A stretch of 64,000 nt of DNA from Ceratothoa steindachneri (GCA_963969495.1 OZ018318.1:101175141-101239140); one strand, 5' to 3'; counted from the stretch's first letter, positions 22,230-34,849 are shown. The notes: generated by a model not told the origin, from the sequence alone. Translations and numbers: made by a program.

Positions 22230-23240
22230 ACTGTGCACAACTGTGTCTACTATGATCGAAAAAACGAAAACCGACCCGATACAATACCCTTGCGTGGAAT
22301 TCAGAGTTGCAAGGGGGGACAAATTACCCACCGCCCCCTTTTCCGTTCTAGACTATCTTGAACTCTCCCCAGTCTTCGATACTGTCGGCCTTACTGTCCT
22401 TTATCTTTATGAATTTTGGGGTTTCTCTGGAACCACCCTTGATTGGTTCTGGTTGCATTTCTCACCCGATTATAAGTCTGTCCTTATTGGAACTGAATAA
22501 TTTGGGCTGGCCGAGACGATCTTTGGTGTTCTACAAGTCGCAGTACTTGGTCCAATCCTCTTAAATATATATCTTCTTTAACCTTAGAGTTTTGTTCGAC
22601 GCGTCGGTCAGTCATTTCATATCTATTTTGATGTCACTCCATTCTACCTCTCACTCTTTCCAACTTCAACCCACGAGTCTCTTAGAATACTCGTCTCTGC
22701 CTAGGAGATCATCACATAATGTCTCTCGAACAATTTCCGAATTAACCTCAAGGAAACTGAGGTGTCGTTGGTTGGTAACCTGTCCGACGATGCTCAATAT
22801 AACCTTATTGTTCGTTTTCTGAGACTTAGGGAGTCTCCTGTTCCATTTTCTCTCTCTGCTAAAAACTTTTACTTTGATATTCAGCTTTTGCCCAAATCTC
22901 ACGATGCTCTTGTATGCATTTTTTTTTGTTTCCTTCCAAATCTTCGTCGTCTCCGTTCATATTTTATCATAAATGTTTCTAGCTCATCGTCCACGTTTTT
23001 GCGACCACTCGTCTTGACTACTAAAACTTCCTTCTTACTGGGTCTCCACCATCCATTCACTCGAGAAAGATTTGTGCACGCTCTGTTGTGTACTGATATA
23101 CATTTTGGACGCGGCCAACCTTCTCCAATCTATATACTTGCTCGGCGCTGGTTGGATGCTCAGGCGCCGGAAGAAGCCGGGCCTCCTCCGAAGTGGGAGC
23201 TTGCCTTTTTATTGCTTTCGTTTAACATAGCCTAATAACT
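22230..23240 (+). pseudogene. L2/CR1-like LINE reverse transcriptase
   Basis: Plus-strand RT relic distinct from the CR1-like family elsewhere in the window. In order: LELSPVFDTVG (family LDLSAAFDTVDH), GFSGTTLDWFWLHFS (GIxGxxLxWFxSYLS), SVLIGTE, then GVLQVAVLGPILLNIYLL (GVPQGSVLGPxLFxLY). Next comes FHIYFDVTPFYLSLF where YADDTQLYLSF is expected, so the catalytic Asp pair is degraded. NNFRINLKETEVSLVG (NFLxLNxxKTExLLxG) and LPNLRRLRSYF (LRNLRRIRSFL) follow. Many substitutions and several stops indicate an old copy. The C-terminal end continues near 23540. Confidence 0.8.
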
Positions 23241-23655
23241 AGGTTGAGTGAGTGAGCGACCTATGCGCATGCAGTCGACAAAATACAATTTTAATAATAA
23301 AATAAATCTTCCATTCACTCTCTGAGCCCTTTCAATTTGTTGACAACTATGCACTTCTTCTTTTCGGCCAGGAATTTTTTATGGTGAAACTCCGTTGACA
23401 CACGAATTTCTCTTGCTTCTTTCAAGGTTTTAAATAACGCTGTTTCTTCCTATCTCTCTTATTCACTGAAACTCTCCGGCAGCGAGAGAACGTCTTTCTC
23501 TCAAGCCCCTATTTTTCGCTTTTCTTTGTTGTAAGCACTTAGTAGTCGATCATGCCTCAGGGGAACCCTATTTTCTCGATTAGTGCTCCTAAGACGTGGT
23601 ATGAACTGCCGGCCACTCGTCGTGTGTACCCGTCTCTTGTAACAAACTGTTACTC
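23241..23655 (+). pseudogene. L2/CR1-like LINE C-terminal end
   Basis: After an unrecognisable stretch, the frame at about 23560-23650 reads GNPIFSISAPKTWYELPA, matching the terminal signature of CR1/L2-type RTs (FSVxAPxxWNSLP). It ends with a stop after YSLLLRH. It is in register with being the tail of the RT upstream, though about 300 bp between them is scrambled. Confidence 0.65.
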
Positions 23656-23885
23656 ACTGCTACTCAGGCACTAATCAAAGACCTACGACCCTGAGAAGCG
23701 CCATATAAAGAAATACAGGAAGAAAGAATGAATGTGAGGTCGTTTGAGCCCCACGATTCTAAACAGCAAATAAATTCACGGATCGCCGAATCTACCCTCT
23801 CTTTAATCGGGAACAAACCCGGGACCCAGAAAACTCCCGGGACCCTGACCAATCAACCAAATAATCGTCCCCTAAGCTTGAAACG
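23655..23885 (-). repeat. SINE-like segment with tRNA-type promoter boxes
   Basis: On the minus strand, a TGGTTGATTGGTCAGG A-box-like motif is followed about 30 nt later by GGGTTTGTTCCC, which resembles a B box (GGTTCGANTCC). A unique body of about 150 bp with no coding potential comes next. The arrangement suits a tRNA-derived SINE head. No second copy is present in the window, so the call is tentative. Confidence 0.4.
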
Positions 23886-23889
23886 GGTC

Positions 23890-24497
<608 letters not shown>

Positions 24498-24537
24498 ATT
24501 TATACTTATTCAAGTGTTACCTCTCGTGATCTTTACC

Positions 24538-24538
24538 C

Positions 24539-24622
<84 letters not shown>
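24538..24622. repeat. (TA)n microsatellite
   Basis: TA tract with one G near 24553, between the hairpin and the large PLE palindrome. Confidence 0.95.
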
Positions 24623-24624
<2 letters not shown>

Positions 24625-24707
24625 TATAGGTTTGCTTCTAAGAAGGCTTATTTTGAGGTTGAGGATAAATCCCAAAATGAGACATGTAAAATTTCTCATT
24701 TAATTAA

Positions 24708-24741
24708 GTACAACGTTTCGGGTATCTTACCCATCTTCTGG
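24708..24741 (-). other. Hammerhead-like motif, left PLE copy
   Basis: On the minus strand this is the mirror of 27161-27194: CAGAAGA, stem GGGTA/TACCC with a 3-nt loop, then GAAAC. The core differs from the hammerhead consensus CTGANGA by an A at the conserved U4 position, so it is probably inactive. Confidence 0.45.
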
Positions 24742-25191
24742 TCTATAAAAGAGATTTAGAACACGTTTAAAATTACAAAAATTATAATGCACACAAAGTT
24801 TAAAAATAAATTATTTAGTTAATTGAAATTATGGCAAATCGTTTGAAAACTATTGAAATTTAGATATGGATCAATTATGGGTACTTTAAATATGCATAAA
24901 TATAACACTAGTTGATACAATTATTGGTTGACACAGATATTAGTCACTAAATGAAGCAGCAATAGTAATAAATTATTTAATAAAATGAAAATGTGAAAAA
25001 ATCATTTGAAAACTTGACACTAAATATAAATGCTATAAATATGGATAAATATAAGTATATTAATTGGGGCAATTAATTGGTAGACAAAAATATTAGTCAC
25101 CTTTAGTGGACGGTAAAAGCGGAGAGACTGAGGAAAGATTATAGAGGGAACCGATTAGAGATTGGTAGGTTGTGAAAATATTTTGAGTGGT

Positions 25192-25998
25192 TTATGAAAT
25201 GAGAAGGGAAAAAGCAGTTGAATCAGAATTTAAACTGGGATTTAGTTGTTTTATAAATAATGATTCGAGAATGCGCAGGGAAGTGGAGTCCTTTGCATGT
25301 CCTATAATTTGAAAGTTTTTGTGGGAAATTTCTGTCTTACATTTAATTGAATGATCTCGAATGGGAGAAGTTTCTTTATTGGTCAAGGTGGAGCCAGTGC
25401 GAGAGCTAATACCAAGATGAGAACAGACCCTAGCCCTAAGTGAGCGAACAGTGCTGCCAATGTAGATCCCCTGGTGGCACCTGAGGCAAATGAATTTATA
25501 GACAACTGAACAGCTCATTTCAGGTGGGATTCTGTCTTTAGTTCTGAAAAATTTTCCAATATGAAAGTTGTTAAGGAAAACTATTTTGAAGTTGGTATGC
25601 GTGTAAAAACTTTTCAAAAGCTTATTAAGTTTTCGGCGTAAGGGTAGGTTGAGTGGGCCAATATCAGGAAGAAGACAATAGCGGACATCCTTGGGGACAG
25701 AGGAAATTTCTTGTGGAGGATGGTATATTTTATCAAAGAATTGACGGATACATTTTTGTACAAGTGAGGGCTGGAAACAATTCCTTTGAAAATAACCCAT
25801 GAGAAAACTGAATTCAGAATGAACAAGAAAATAATCAGATGAAAGCTGAAAGCCACGGTGAATGAGGGTTTTGATGTTGTTGATCTTATAAGAAATATCA
25901 CAAAAACTGTAAAAGTTCATGCCGAGACCAGAAAAGGAGGATTTACGATAGACGGAAGTGGTGAAGTTGGGCGAGGAGCGTGATATGAGAAAATCCAA
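25192..25998 (-). CDS. PLE C-terminal RT and GIY-YIG endonuclease, left copy
   Basis: Open frame of 268 codons encoding the C-terminal half of a Penelope-like retroelement protein. Residues 1-120 or so resemble the RT thumb/linker (ISYKINNIKTLIHRGF, FLMGYFQRNCF). Then comes SCSVVYKFICLRCHQGIYIG, a Cys-x2-Cys-type lead-in and the GIY-YIG motif (here GIYIGS), and a conserved RARVCSHLGISSRTG helix. RDHSIKCK and LRILESLFIKQLNPSLN complete the nuclease, with the catalytic Arg and Glu positions filled. The frame has no stop, but the RT catalytic domain is missing, so this is a 5'-truncated copy. The annotated start is just the first Met inside the fragment. Confidence 0.88.
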   Translation of the reverse strand: MDFLISRSSPNFTTSVYRKSSFSGLGMNFYSFCDISYKINNIKTLIHRGFQLSSDYFLVHSEFSFLMGYFQRNCFQPSLVQKCIRQFFDKIYHPPQEISSVPKDVRYCLLPDIGPLNLPLRRKLNKLLKSFYTHTNFKIVFLNNFHIGKFFRTKDRIPPEMSCSVVYKFICLRCHQGIYIGSTVRSLRARVCSHLGISSRTGSTLTNKETSPIRDHSIKCKTEISHKNFQIIGHAKDSTSLRILESLFIKQLNPSLNSDSTAFSLLIS

Positions 25999-26005
25999 AA
26001 ATGGT

Positions 26006-26710
26006 ATTTCTTATAAGATCAACAACATCAAAACCCTCATTCACCGTGGCTTTCAGCTTTCATCTGATTATTTTCTTGTTCATTCTGAATTCAGTTTTCT
26101 TATGGGTTATTTTCAAAGGAATTGTTTCCAGCCCTCACTTGTACAAAAATGTATCCGTCAATTCTTTGATAAAATATACCATCCTCCACAAGAAATTTCC
26201 TCTGTCCCCAAGGATGTCCGCTATTGTCTTCTTCCTGATATTGGCCCACTCAACCTACCCTTACGCCGAAAACTTAATAAGCTTTTGAAAAGTTTTTACA
26301 CGCATACCAACTTCAAAATAGTTTTCCTTAACAACTTTCATATTGGAAAATTTTTCAGAACTAAAGACAGAATCCCACCTGAAATGAGCTGTTCAGTTGT
26401 CTATAAATTCATTTGCCCCAGGTGCCACCAGGGGATCTACATTGGCAGCACTGTTCGCTCACTTAGGGCTAGGGTCTGTTCTCATCTTGGTATTAGCTCT
26501 CGCACTGGCTCCACCTTGACCAATAAAGAAACTTCTCCCATTCGAGATCATTCAATTAAATGTAAGACAGAAATTTCCCACAAAAACTTTCAAATTATAG
26601 GACATGCAAAGGACTCCACTTCCCTGCGCATTCTCGAATCATTATTTATAAAACAACAAAATCCCAGTTTAAATTCTGATTCAACTGCTTTTCCCCTTCT
26701 CATTTCATAA
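26006..26710 (+). CDS. PLE C-terminal RT and GIY-YIG endonuclease, right copy
   Basis: Mirror copy of the left frame, joined at ISYKINNIKTL. The upstream part of the open reading frame (from 25958) is antisense to the left copy's spacer and not genuine coding. The visible differences from the left protein are single residues (PRCH for LRCH, KQQNP for KQLNP, FPLLIS for FSLLIS). It keeps the GIYIGS nuclease motif, the RARVCSHLGI helix and the RILESLFIKQ end in an open frame. It is 5'-truncated about 100 bp further in than the left copy and has no RT catalytic core. Confidence 0.88.
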   Translation: MSYKINNIKTLIHRGFQLSSDYFLVHSEFSFLMGYFQRNCFQPSLVQKCIRQFFDKIYHPPQEISSVPKDVRYCLLPDIGPLNLPLRRKLNKLLKSFYTHTNFKIVFLNNFHIGKFFRTKDRIPPEMSCSVVYKFICPRCHQGIYIGSTVRSLRARVCSHLGISSRTGSTLTNKETSPIRDHSIKCKTEISHKNFQIIGHAKDSTSLRILESLFIKQQNPSLNSDSTAFPLLIS

Positions 26711-27160
26711 ACCACTCAAAATATTTTCACAACCTACCAATCTCTAATCGGTTCCCTCTATAATCTTTCCTCAGTCTCTCCGCTTTTACCGTCCACTAAA
26801 GGTGACTAATATTTTTGTCTACCAATTAATTGCCCCAATTAGTATACTTATATTTATCCATATTTATAGCATTTATATTTAGTGTCAAGTTTTCAAATGA
26901 TTTTTTCACATTTTCATTTTATTAAATAATTTATTACTATTGCTGCTTCATTTAGTGACTAATATCTGTGTCAACCAATAATTGTATCAACTAGTGTTAT
27001 ATTTATGCATATTTAAAGTACCCATAATTGATTCATATCTAAATTTCAATAGTTTTCAAACGATTTGCCATAATTTCAATTAACTAAATAATTTATTTTT
27101 AAACTTTGTGTGCATTATAATTTTTGTAATTTTAAACGTGTTCTAAATCTCTTTTATAGA

Positions 27161-27194
27161 CCAGAAGATGGGTAAGATACCCGAAACGTTGTAC
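27161..27194 (+). other. Hammerhead-like motif, right PLE copy
   Basis: CAGAAGA followed by stem GGGTA/TACCC with loop AGA, then GAAAC, in the 3' region of the element. The spacing fits a minimal hammerhead ribozyme, known in PLE terminal repeats. The first core box is imperfect (A for U4), and the stem I and III partners were not established, so activity is doubtful. Confidence 0.45.
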
Positions 27195-27242
27195 TTAATT
27201 AAATGAGAAATTTTACATGTCTCATTTTGGGATTTATCCTCA

Positions 27243-28310
<1,068 letters not shown>

Positions 28311-28820
28311 AAAGCCAGCGTCTCTTCATTCCACTCCCTTCCAAAACAAATTATAGCCCTCCACAATCTTTAGTTTCTCCCTCTTCAACACAGCTTAAGG
28401 GGGGTAGCAGTAAGCTTAGGCCCTGTTCTTAGAACTATTTATACATAACTTTCCTATTCAATCACTATTAAAATACCTTTTTTCGATTTTACCTCACTTT
28501 CCCTTCTCTCGTTACTCGTCCCCATTTTAACTCCTAAATATTTTATTTTAAATTAATTATTATCGATAACAATTTATCATTTAAGAAAAACTCAATAAAA
28601 ATCAACCAGTTGGGCTATAATGGAAATAATTTTTGCATTAAATTCCACTTTAATATAGTATTTACATTGCTTTTTATAGTGACTTTGAAAATGTGTTAAC
28701 ATTCTGAAATGTCGGACATGAATAAACTTTTTTCTATAAAAAATAATGGAAATTTTTTATGGAGCCATATTATTTCTACTAAAATTACCTCTATGTCTGG
28801 CATCACGCAATCCATCATAG
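28311..28820. other. Unassigned AT-rich sequence
   Basis: Possibly the 3' tail of the third PLE in its first part; nothing is recognisable beyond that. Confidence 0.4.

Positions 28821-28904
<84 letters not shown>
28821..28904. repeat. (TA)n microsatellite
   Basis: About 42 TA units. Confidence 0.95.
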
Positions 28905-28906
<2 letters not shown>

Positions 28907-29515
28907 TTTGAGCACTTGAAAAAAATCCCCAAATCCAAGGTTTTTATCTTATTTGGCAAGATGCTTTGCAGTAATTCGACTAATAGAATCGATTTCCTTT
29001 CTTCTTTAAATGCAACTTGAATTATAAGTAATTTGCCACAATATTTTATTACGAAAATAATCTCAACTCTAATAAAATGAATTGAGATCGTAAAAGAGAA
29101 GTGAGTGCTCTCTATCAAAGGGAGAGGTGATACTTCTAACTGTATAAATAACGAGGAATACTTGATAGAGTGAATATATGAACTTAGGTGAATTTAAAGT
29201 CCTTTCTTGGTAAATGGAGCGTAAATAAGTTATTGAGGTTGTGAATGTGAAGAACACGTTGCAGGGCACTGATCAAGACTGCCACTCTCTGTGTATCCCT
29301 GTGGTTAAAAAGCTTCGCTTGAATGAGTCTTTTGGGGACACCGGATGACTTAGTCGATAGGCTGCTCGCTATCAGTGGTCCGGTGACACAGGAAGCTGTT
29401 CTTAACTCGCCGACACTACTTTTGTTCTTTATATTTTGTTTGTCCCTTTTCATACATCACTCTATCTCCACTGGTGATCACTTTGTTCTCGAATAATTAT
29501 GATTAAGAAAGAACA
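28905..29515. other. Unassigned; possible Gypsy leader or LTR
   Basis: Lies immediately upstream of a Gypsy-type gag start. No paired LTR was found in the window, so LTR identity cannot be shown. Confidence 0.35.
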
Positions 29516-29782
29516 ATGGATTCATTGACAGAGCAACAAACGGCTCAATTTTCGACTCAAGAAATTGACTTTGCCAACACAATCACAGTCAAACCTTCCA
29601 TCTTTAAGGAGCCATCTGTAATGGGATGGTTCAAAATTGTACATACAAAATTTCACATTTCGAGCATAAGTAAAGAAGACTCGAAATTTGACCACATTTT
29701 GGCTGCTTTACGTCCCGAGACAGTCGACCGTCTTCCAGCTACGGCCATTTCATCGCGTAGCTACTCTCTGCTAAGGACATAA
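29516..29782 (+). pseudogene. Gypsy gag N-terminus (fragment)
   Basis: Start of a Ty3/Gypsy gag (capsid) protein. After an ATG, residues read ITVKPSIFKEPSVMGWFKIV, then a KFHISSISKEDSKFDHILAA block and LRPETVDRLPA. That is the conserved gag opening (KxPxFxxxxxxxWFxxxExxFxxxxIxxxxTKFxxxxxxLPxxxxxxV). The frame stops after 88 codons and no further gag is seen. It is on the opposite strand from the Gypsy pol fragment just downstream, so it is either a separate element or a rearranged part. Confidence 0.7.
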
Positions 29783-30049
29783 TCCGAGTTATGAAAATAA
29801 AGAATGAAGAAAATAATTTTACATAAGCCTTAGTACGATAAAAATATCAAAAAATTACTTTGACAACAAAATAATATAAAGAAAATGAAGCAAATAAATA
29901 GAAAATGATAAAATGGAATTAACAGAGTGAGAATTAATCTCAATGGCTGATACCAAAAATGCTAGGCAAAACAGGAAAATTGAGAAAAAAAATAATATTA
30001 TTTTTATTTTGGTTTAAACTATGAAATGTTTGTGGAAGTCATTTTGACA

Positions 30050-30879
30050 AGTAAACAGAAGTCAATTAATATAATATCCTTAAAAATAAAGATCTGAAAA
30101 GATTCGAGGCTTATTCTTATCAATTTAGGAGAATCGGTTAATCGCCGTTTTATCCAATCTGCATCAACAAGGAAGAAAATTTGGAGCCCAGCTACTTTAA
30201 AACCAAATTCGTCTTCACTCAGCCACGTATTCACCACACCAACCTCCTTACTGTCGTTGCATAGTCTCGTGTTTTAAAGGGTAGTTATCTTAGGTGACAA
30301 ATATATTATCTGGAATGCGTAATGGAGTGTCATATACTGGTGCCAAGTGAGCAAGGAGAAATCCTGTTTCTTAGGTTACCGCGTTTCACAAGGGAGGTAG
30401 ACTGGATGGAAGATTATGTAACTATTCTCCAGGAGAGAAGATTGTCTGATTCTATATTGTCTTTCAAGAACAGCATTTGCAGTCTCATTACTAGGAGGAC
30501 TGAAAATGTGTTATGTCTGTTTTAATAACTCCTGAAATAGTCCAGAATGAAAATGCAATGCATTATCTGAGATGATGTTAACATGAGCACCAAAACGTGA
30601 TTTGTAGTTAGCAAAAAAAGCCTCAACCACAGATCCCGACGATATATCATTAAGTAAATATACATTCAATCACCTAGGATAGTAGCATATTATGATCATA
30701 AGCTATTTGTAACCCTCTTTTGTGGTTGGAAAAAACACTTAATATGTCCACATGGATGATGCGAAACATTGATGCAAGAGCAACAAAATGTGTAAAGGGT
30801 GGTTCTGTATGTCTGTGTATTTTGGACTTCTGATATTGAAGACAGTCTCTAAGCCACTTACGTGACTTTCCACATCTCA
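30050..30879 (-). pseudogene. Gypsy 2 integrase, part after the hAT insertion
   Basis: Continuation of a minus-strand Gypsy integrase. The frame 30880-30674 reads CGKSRKWLRDCLQYQKSKIH (second half of the HHCC finger), then ASMFRIIHVDILSVF (family FxHIHVDIVGPL, first catalytic Asp). After a frameshift come VVEAFFANYKSRFGAHVNII and SDNALHFHS (family TSDxGxQFxS, second Asp). A PLRIPD block (family PLRLPG) follows, and then FFLVDADWIKRRLTDSPKL, the C-terminal barrel. The order is correct, but frames shift at least twice and the catalytic Glu region is altered. Confidence 0.8.
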
Positions 30880-31958
30880 CACAGACACATTGTTGTAAAA
30901 AGTATCCTGCTTCGATACTTAAGTGAGAGTATTTTTATCGTGACAAAATTGTTATTCAAAATACAAGTAAAAGTACCCAAACTTAAATTTACTTAAATCA
31001 AAATAATAAAGTATCTTAGTCGTGAAGTACTCAAGTAGTGAAAGTAAAAAGTGGTGGCAAATAGTAAAGTATCCATCACCCCAGACACTATCCAGTATAC
31101 TGCACAGTAAACCCTTTAATACCCGCTGTACTGGCCCTTATATATTAGAATTCAGTTAAACTGCCCTAAACAATCAAGCTGTAAATATCCCTCTATTAAT
31201 AAGAAAGTCTAGTTTATATGAAAAGTAAAATTAACTCTACAAAATTAGCCAGTTTAACAGAATTCCAGAAAATAAGAGTCTGGTTAACTAAACTATTTAT
31301 TAGGTAAAAATATACAAAGGAATTAATTACTGAAATTTTTTATTCAGCTTCAGTAGCAACTGATTTTTAAAGTTTTGGCTATCTAACCGCGAACGTTTCG
31401 GGGCGAAAATTAGTCTTGCAGAGCTAAACAGGCGCTCACAAACAGCAATTTTAGGTAGTGAGGTATTTAATTTAAGTGAAATATCCCACTATTTGTATTT
31501 TCAATGGTAGGAGTAGAACTCATGATGGTTCAGTAATGGCGGGGCAGCACGCTAGGAGTCTAGGACAATGAGGAATAATATAATAAACTGACGCCCTCTC
31601 TCAGGCGGGAAAGCGGGAGAGACAAACAAATTGTCTATCGGGTATGGAAAGATGCATGTGATTGGTCCAAACATGAACAAGCTCTTATTATTGGTTCAAA
31701 CCAGAGTACGCGCTTGTGATTGGTCATCGTCTGACTTTTGCGTTTACGTCTGTGATTGGCCGAAATTTACAGAGCAGTAACGAATACTTTTATGCTTTTT
31801 AAATGTAATGAAGTAAAACTAACCTAAGAAAAATACGCAAGTAGAATTAAAAGTATTCAAAAATCGAGTACTTTTTAGTAAGTATAAGTTATAACAAAGT
31901 TACTCGAGTACAGTACTTAAGTAATTGTACTTCGTTACTTCACAACTTTGCCCAGACA
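30880..31958 (-). mobile_element. hAT transposon remnant with target-site duplication
   Basis: The element body 30888-31950 is bounded by terminal inverted repeats CATTGTTGTAAAAAGTA (left) and CAAAGTTGTGAAGTAAC (right, complement). It is flanked by the 8-mers CACAGACA (30880-30887) and CCCAGACA (31951-31958), matching at 7 of 8 positions, the length expected for hAT. Inside, only the C-terminal dimerisation block of the transposase is recognisable. It is inserted into the integrase finger of Gypsy 2. Confidence 0.85.
31330..31471 (-). pseudogene. hAT transposase C-terminal dimerisation block
   Basis: Minus-strand frame with LPKIAVCERLFSSARLIFAP followed by KRSRLDSQNFKNQLLLKLN and a stop. This matches the hAT C-terminal signature (SxxxERxFSxxGxIxxxxRxRLxxxxxxxLxxLxxN). 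The DDE catalytic region and BED finger are absent because the element is only about 1.06 kb. The remnant cannot mobilise itself. Confidence 0.85.
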
Positions 31959-32450
31959 AATCTGTCAAATATTGATTTGAGGTTAGGGGGTGTGCCTATA
32001 TGACCAAAAGTTGGATGATATTGAAGATTCGCTAGCGGAAATCGTGGGGGAGATAAGGACGAACAAAACATTTCAATAAATCACAAATGATAGATTACGA
32101 GAAAGAGGGTCAGGCAATCTTATGAAACTGAATTGAGGTGGAGGCGTTCTCCTCTAGATTTTTCAATTGCAAATCGGTCAAATGAGATTTGGCTAACGCT
32201 TCATAGTCGAAAATAGTAAAAGAAGGAATGATTGAGTTAATAGAATGACGTGAGTGGATTAGATTGTCTTTGTGTAACATAGTTGATGGTGTTGATGTAA
32301 TTGGTTGCATGGATTGTGTGTGCAATCTTTGTTGGGTGCCCGAGAGAGAGCACACTAGGATTATTGAGATCACGGAGCATGTGTAGGCCAAGAACCATTT
32401 TCCAGTTGTGGGGTCGATTACGTGCAAGCACGGACAGTCAGGAAACAAAG
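31959..32450 (-). pseudogene. Gypsy 2 pol, RNase H to integrase linker
   Basis: The frame 32448-32110 carries FDYEALAKSHLTDLQLKNLE and then STSIQFHKI, the linker between RNase H and integrase in this lineage (IDYxxLAxAQxxDxExxxLxxxxTSLxFxxI). In shifted frames the sequence continues to PPNLKSIFDRFVW, the start of the integrase zinc finger (LSHPGxxAxxxLxxxxFVW), in which the His pair is degraded. The coding then breaks at the hAT insertion and resumes at 30879. Confidence 0.75.
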
Positions 32451-32565
32451 ATTCAACGACCTTCCTTTCTGTTCCCCTCAGAAGTCTCCCCGAGGTGCCA
32501 TTCTACTTGTAACCAGGTGCATAGCGGTAATGCCAATAGTACCAGCAGATGCAATCCTGATGCGT

Positions 32566-32700
32566 GAGGGAGTTGCAAGATCTAGCAAGAGAGTTGCACG
32601 ATCCAGGGGCGAGAGAGAGATGCGTGATCCAGTGAGAGAGTTGCGCGGTCCAGAGGGAGAGTTGTTGTGCAGTCCAGCGGGAAATTGCGCGGGATGGTGA
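32566..32700. repeat. Degenerate 23-bp tandem repeat, about six units
   Basis: Units follow GAGAGAGTTGCGCGGTCCAG with variants such as GAGAGTTGCACGATCCAGG. Confidence 0.75.
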
Positions 32701-34159
32701 CAACCTCCGAATAAATTAACTACTCGAGAGTGACCAGGAGTCACAAGAAAGTTGTGAGCTCTTGCTTGATGTTGAGCAGCAATGTTCTTCCATCTGCTCG
32801 TACAACTGTGGTGAGGGATCCTTTGCGATGGATCCTGAGAGAGTTAGTCAAGTGCGATCTACGGGGCTAGAATTTCAAGTGTTTCTTGAATATAAGAGAG
32901 AAGGCACTGAACGAAGGATTTTCGAAGAAAATCCTGGCTTACACTATCCCCTAGGGGATGTCTTCAATTTCCTAGGCATATGCACAGAAAAAATGGGATA
33001 ACTCGGTGGTACCATCTAAAAATTCAATTTTATTAAGCCGTGGATTGGGTGAACTTTTCCAAAATGGCGGCTTGGAGGGTGTAAAAGATCTAGTTAGTAG
33101 TTGTTATTTAATTAGAAGGAGCGAAATTGCATCACTTATTGCGTGTGTCAGTGCCCGCAACAGTGACTTGAGTTTTTGAGTGTATCCAAAGAGAAAAATA
33201 GCACGATTTGGGTAAACCGCGAGTAAGGCAAGGCAGCCTAAACCTCTAACAAAGAAATAGCACAGGTTGCGTTTACCGTGACGGGTGGGTTGTGGTCGTA
33301 GTAGTTATTGCGATGTAGTTACGTAGAGTTGTTGTTGGTTTTTTCTTCATGCGTTAGGAAAGTCGATGATTATTCCAGAGTAAGGACTTTGTAGTTGAAG
33401 GGGGCTACCCTTTTTTGAAGAGTGAGCTGAATTTGTGTAGTTTTGGGGATAGTAGCTCCCTTTCCACTCTATTTCTTTTTTTGGTTCAAATACTTTACAG
33501 CTTGTTTGCTATAAAATCAATCGAATTTCCCTTTGTTCACATAGCTTGAGAGAAATTAAATCTTTGCAGGAACTATCAATAACAAATACAAAATATGACT
33601 ACTTTATAATTAATTTAACAGTATCGATCTGACGATTCGAGCAGTTTATCTCTCTTAAGTGCCAATCAAGGCACAATGATGATGAAACCTGAGTGAATCT
33701 CGTACCTTTGGCTTAAATGGAAAATCTGGTGGAAATAGGTCGTTACTTTCTAAATACTACACTGTATATCTGTATATAGTTGGGCACCAGTGATAAACAG
33801 ATAGTAATGAATGACTATTAAAAAGAGTATTTCCATGGAGCTAAGTTTTGTTTTTTAAATTTCAAAACAAAGAGGCGAGGTTATAATTAGTCCACTGAAT
33901 TGATTAGCAGGGATTAATGATGTCCCAATATGAGATGTTTGTATGAATGCTTCCCACGATTGACGTTGTGTCTAAAAAGTAGGATTAATCACTTACTGTG
34001 GTTGTGCCGTTTGGGGGCATCTGAAAGGAAATGCATACAATTTTGTATTAGTCACGCTTAGAAGGAGGAATGTGTCCCAGATGATTTAAGCTACACAGTG
34101 CCTGAAAGTTGAGTGCAGGGATGGTGCCAGAAGGTACCACTCGTCCTATGGGGCAAGAG

Positions 34160-34163
<4 letters not shown>
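32701..34163. other. Unassigned sequence
   Basis: No domain, RNA or tandem structure recognised across about 1.4 kb. Mostly AT-rich, with T runs near 33340 and 33480. Confidence 0.5.

Positions 34164-34199
<36 letters not shown>
34164..34199. repeat. (TA)n microsatellite
   Basis: About 18 TA units. Confidence 0.9.
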
Positions 34200-34200
<1 letters not shown>

Positions 34201-34203
34201 GGT

Positions 34204-34520
34204 TTGCATAACAGAAACCCCACCATCACCACCGCAATATCTCAGACAAAAATAAAGGTATTTTACAAGTGCAAAAATATAACTAAATTATGGCTAGGAG
34301 ATAATTTATTCAAGGGAGCCTTCCTTGGTTTCAATCAAGGCCTCAAGATAGCACCGGACCATGGTGCATTGTGTTCTTCATTGTCCCTAGGAAGATCTTC
34401 GAACACCTTGATTTTGGCCACCATGTTGCAAGCATAGAGATCGGTCTCTTTCTCAACCGTGCCCCACACATACATAGTAATCAGAGGAATTAGGAGGCCA
34501 TAAAGTGGTGAAGGTGAAGT
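34204..34520 (-). pseudogene. Tc1/mariner-like transposase C-terminus
   Basis: Minus-strand C-terminal fragment of a transposase related to the one at 21340-22120. The block around 34500-34460 reads PPNSSDYY and then a VCGTVEKETD-like segment across a frame shift (family NPLDYYVWGxVEREC), containing the last catalytic Asp. It continues with MVAKIKVFEDLPRDN. No N-terminal or first catalytic region is present, and the end runs into a TA tract. Confidence 0.6.
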
Positions 34521-34563
34521 CGTAGAAATTATCCTACAACAACTTTTAACTCTTTCCGGAGTG

Positions 34564-34583
34564 AGTCACAAGGAGTCACAAGG
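34564..34583 (-). repeat. LINE 3' terminal tandem decamers, copy 1
   Basis: Two units of CCTTGTGACT (minus strand) mark the 3' end of CR1-like LINE copy 1. Equivalent decamers end copies 2 and 3. Confidence 0.75.
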
Positions 34584-34849
34584 GAAAGTAGTACCTCAAA
34601 GGACATTGCTGATGATACCATTGAGGTACTATTTTGAGAATGCCCACCTCTCCTACCCGCTTTTGCGGCCCAGAAAGAGGAAACAATAGCTGAATGTGCT
34701 GTGAAAAAGAACACCAGCAGGAAATTTTTATAGAAAAGTTGAAACCTATCTACTTGCCTCTCAACTACTATGATCTATACCAAGGTGGTACCATCTAGGT
34801 CAAGGTGTGGATTATCTCCTCAAGTCGAGATTTGAACTGTTCGATTAAC

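Noticed and set aside
22230..23240. Common 3' tail of the LINEs at 8.8 kb and 23.2 kb
   Set aside because: WPDASTPEGSGAP and WLDAQAPEEAGPP look similar, but the match is short and the RT regions belong to different clades. Too weak to claim without alignment statistics.
25614..25901. Second frames overlapping the PLE coding regions (also 26001-26288)
   Set aside because: They are out-of-frame shadows of the GIY-YIG reading frames with no domain signature.
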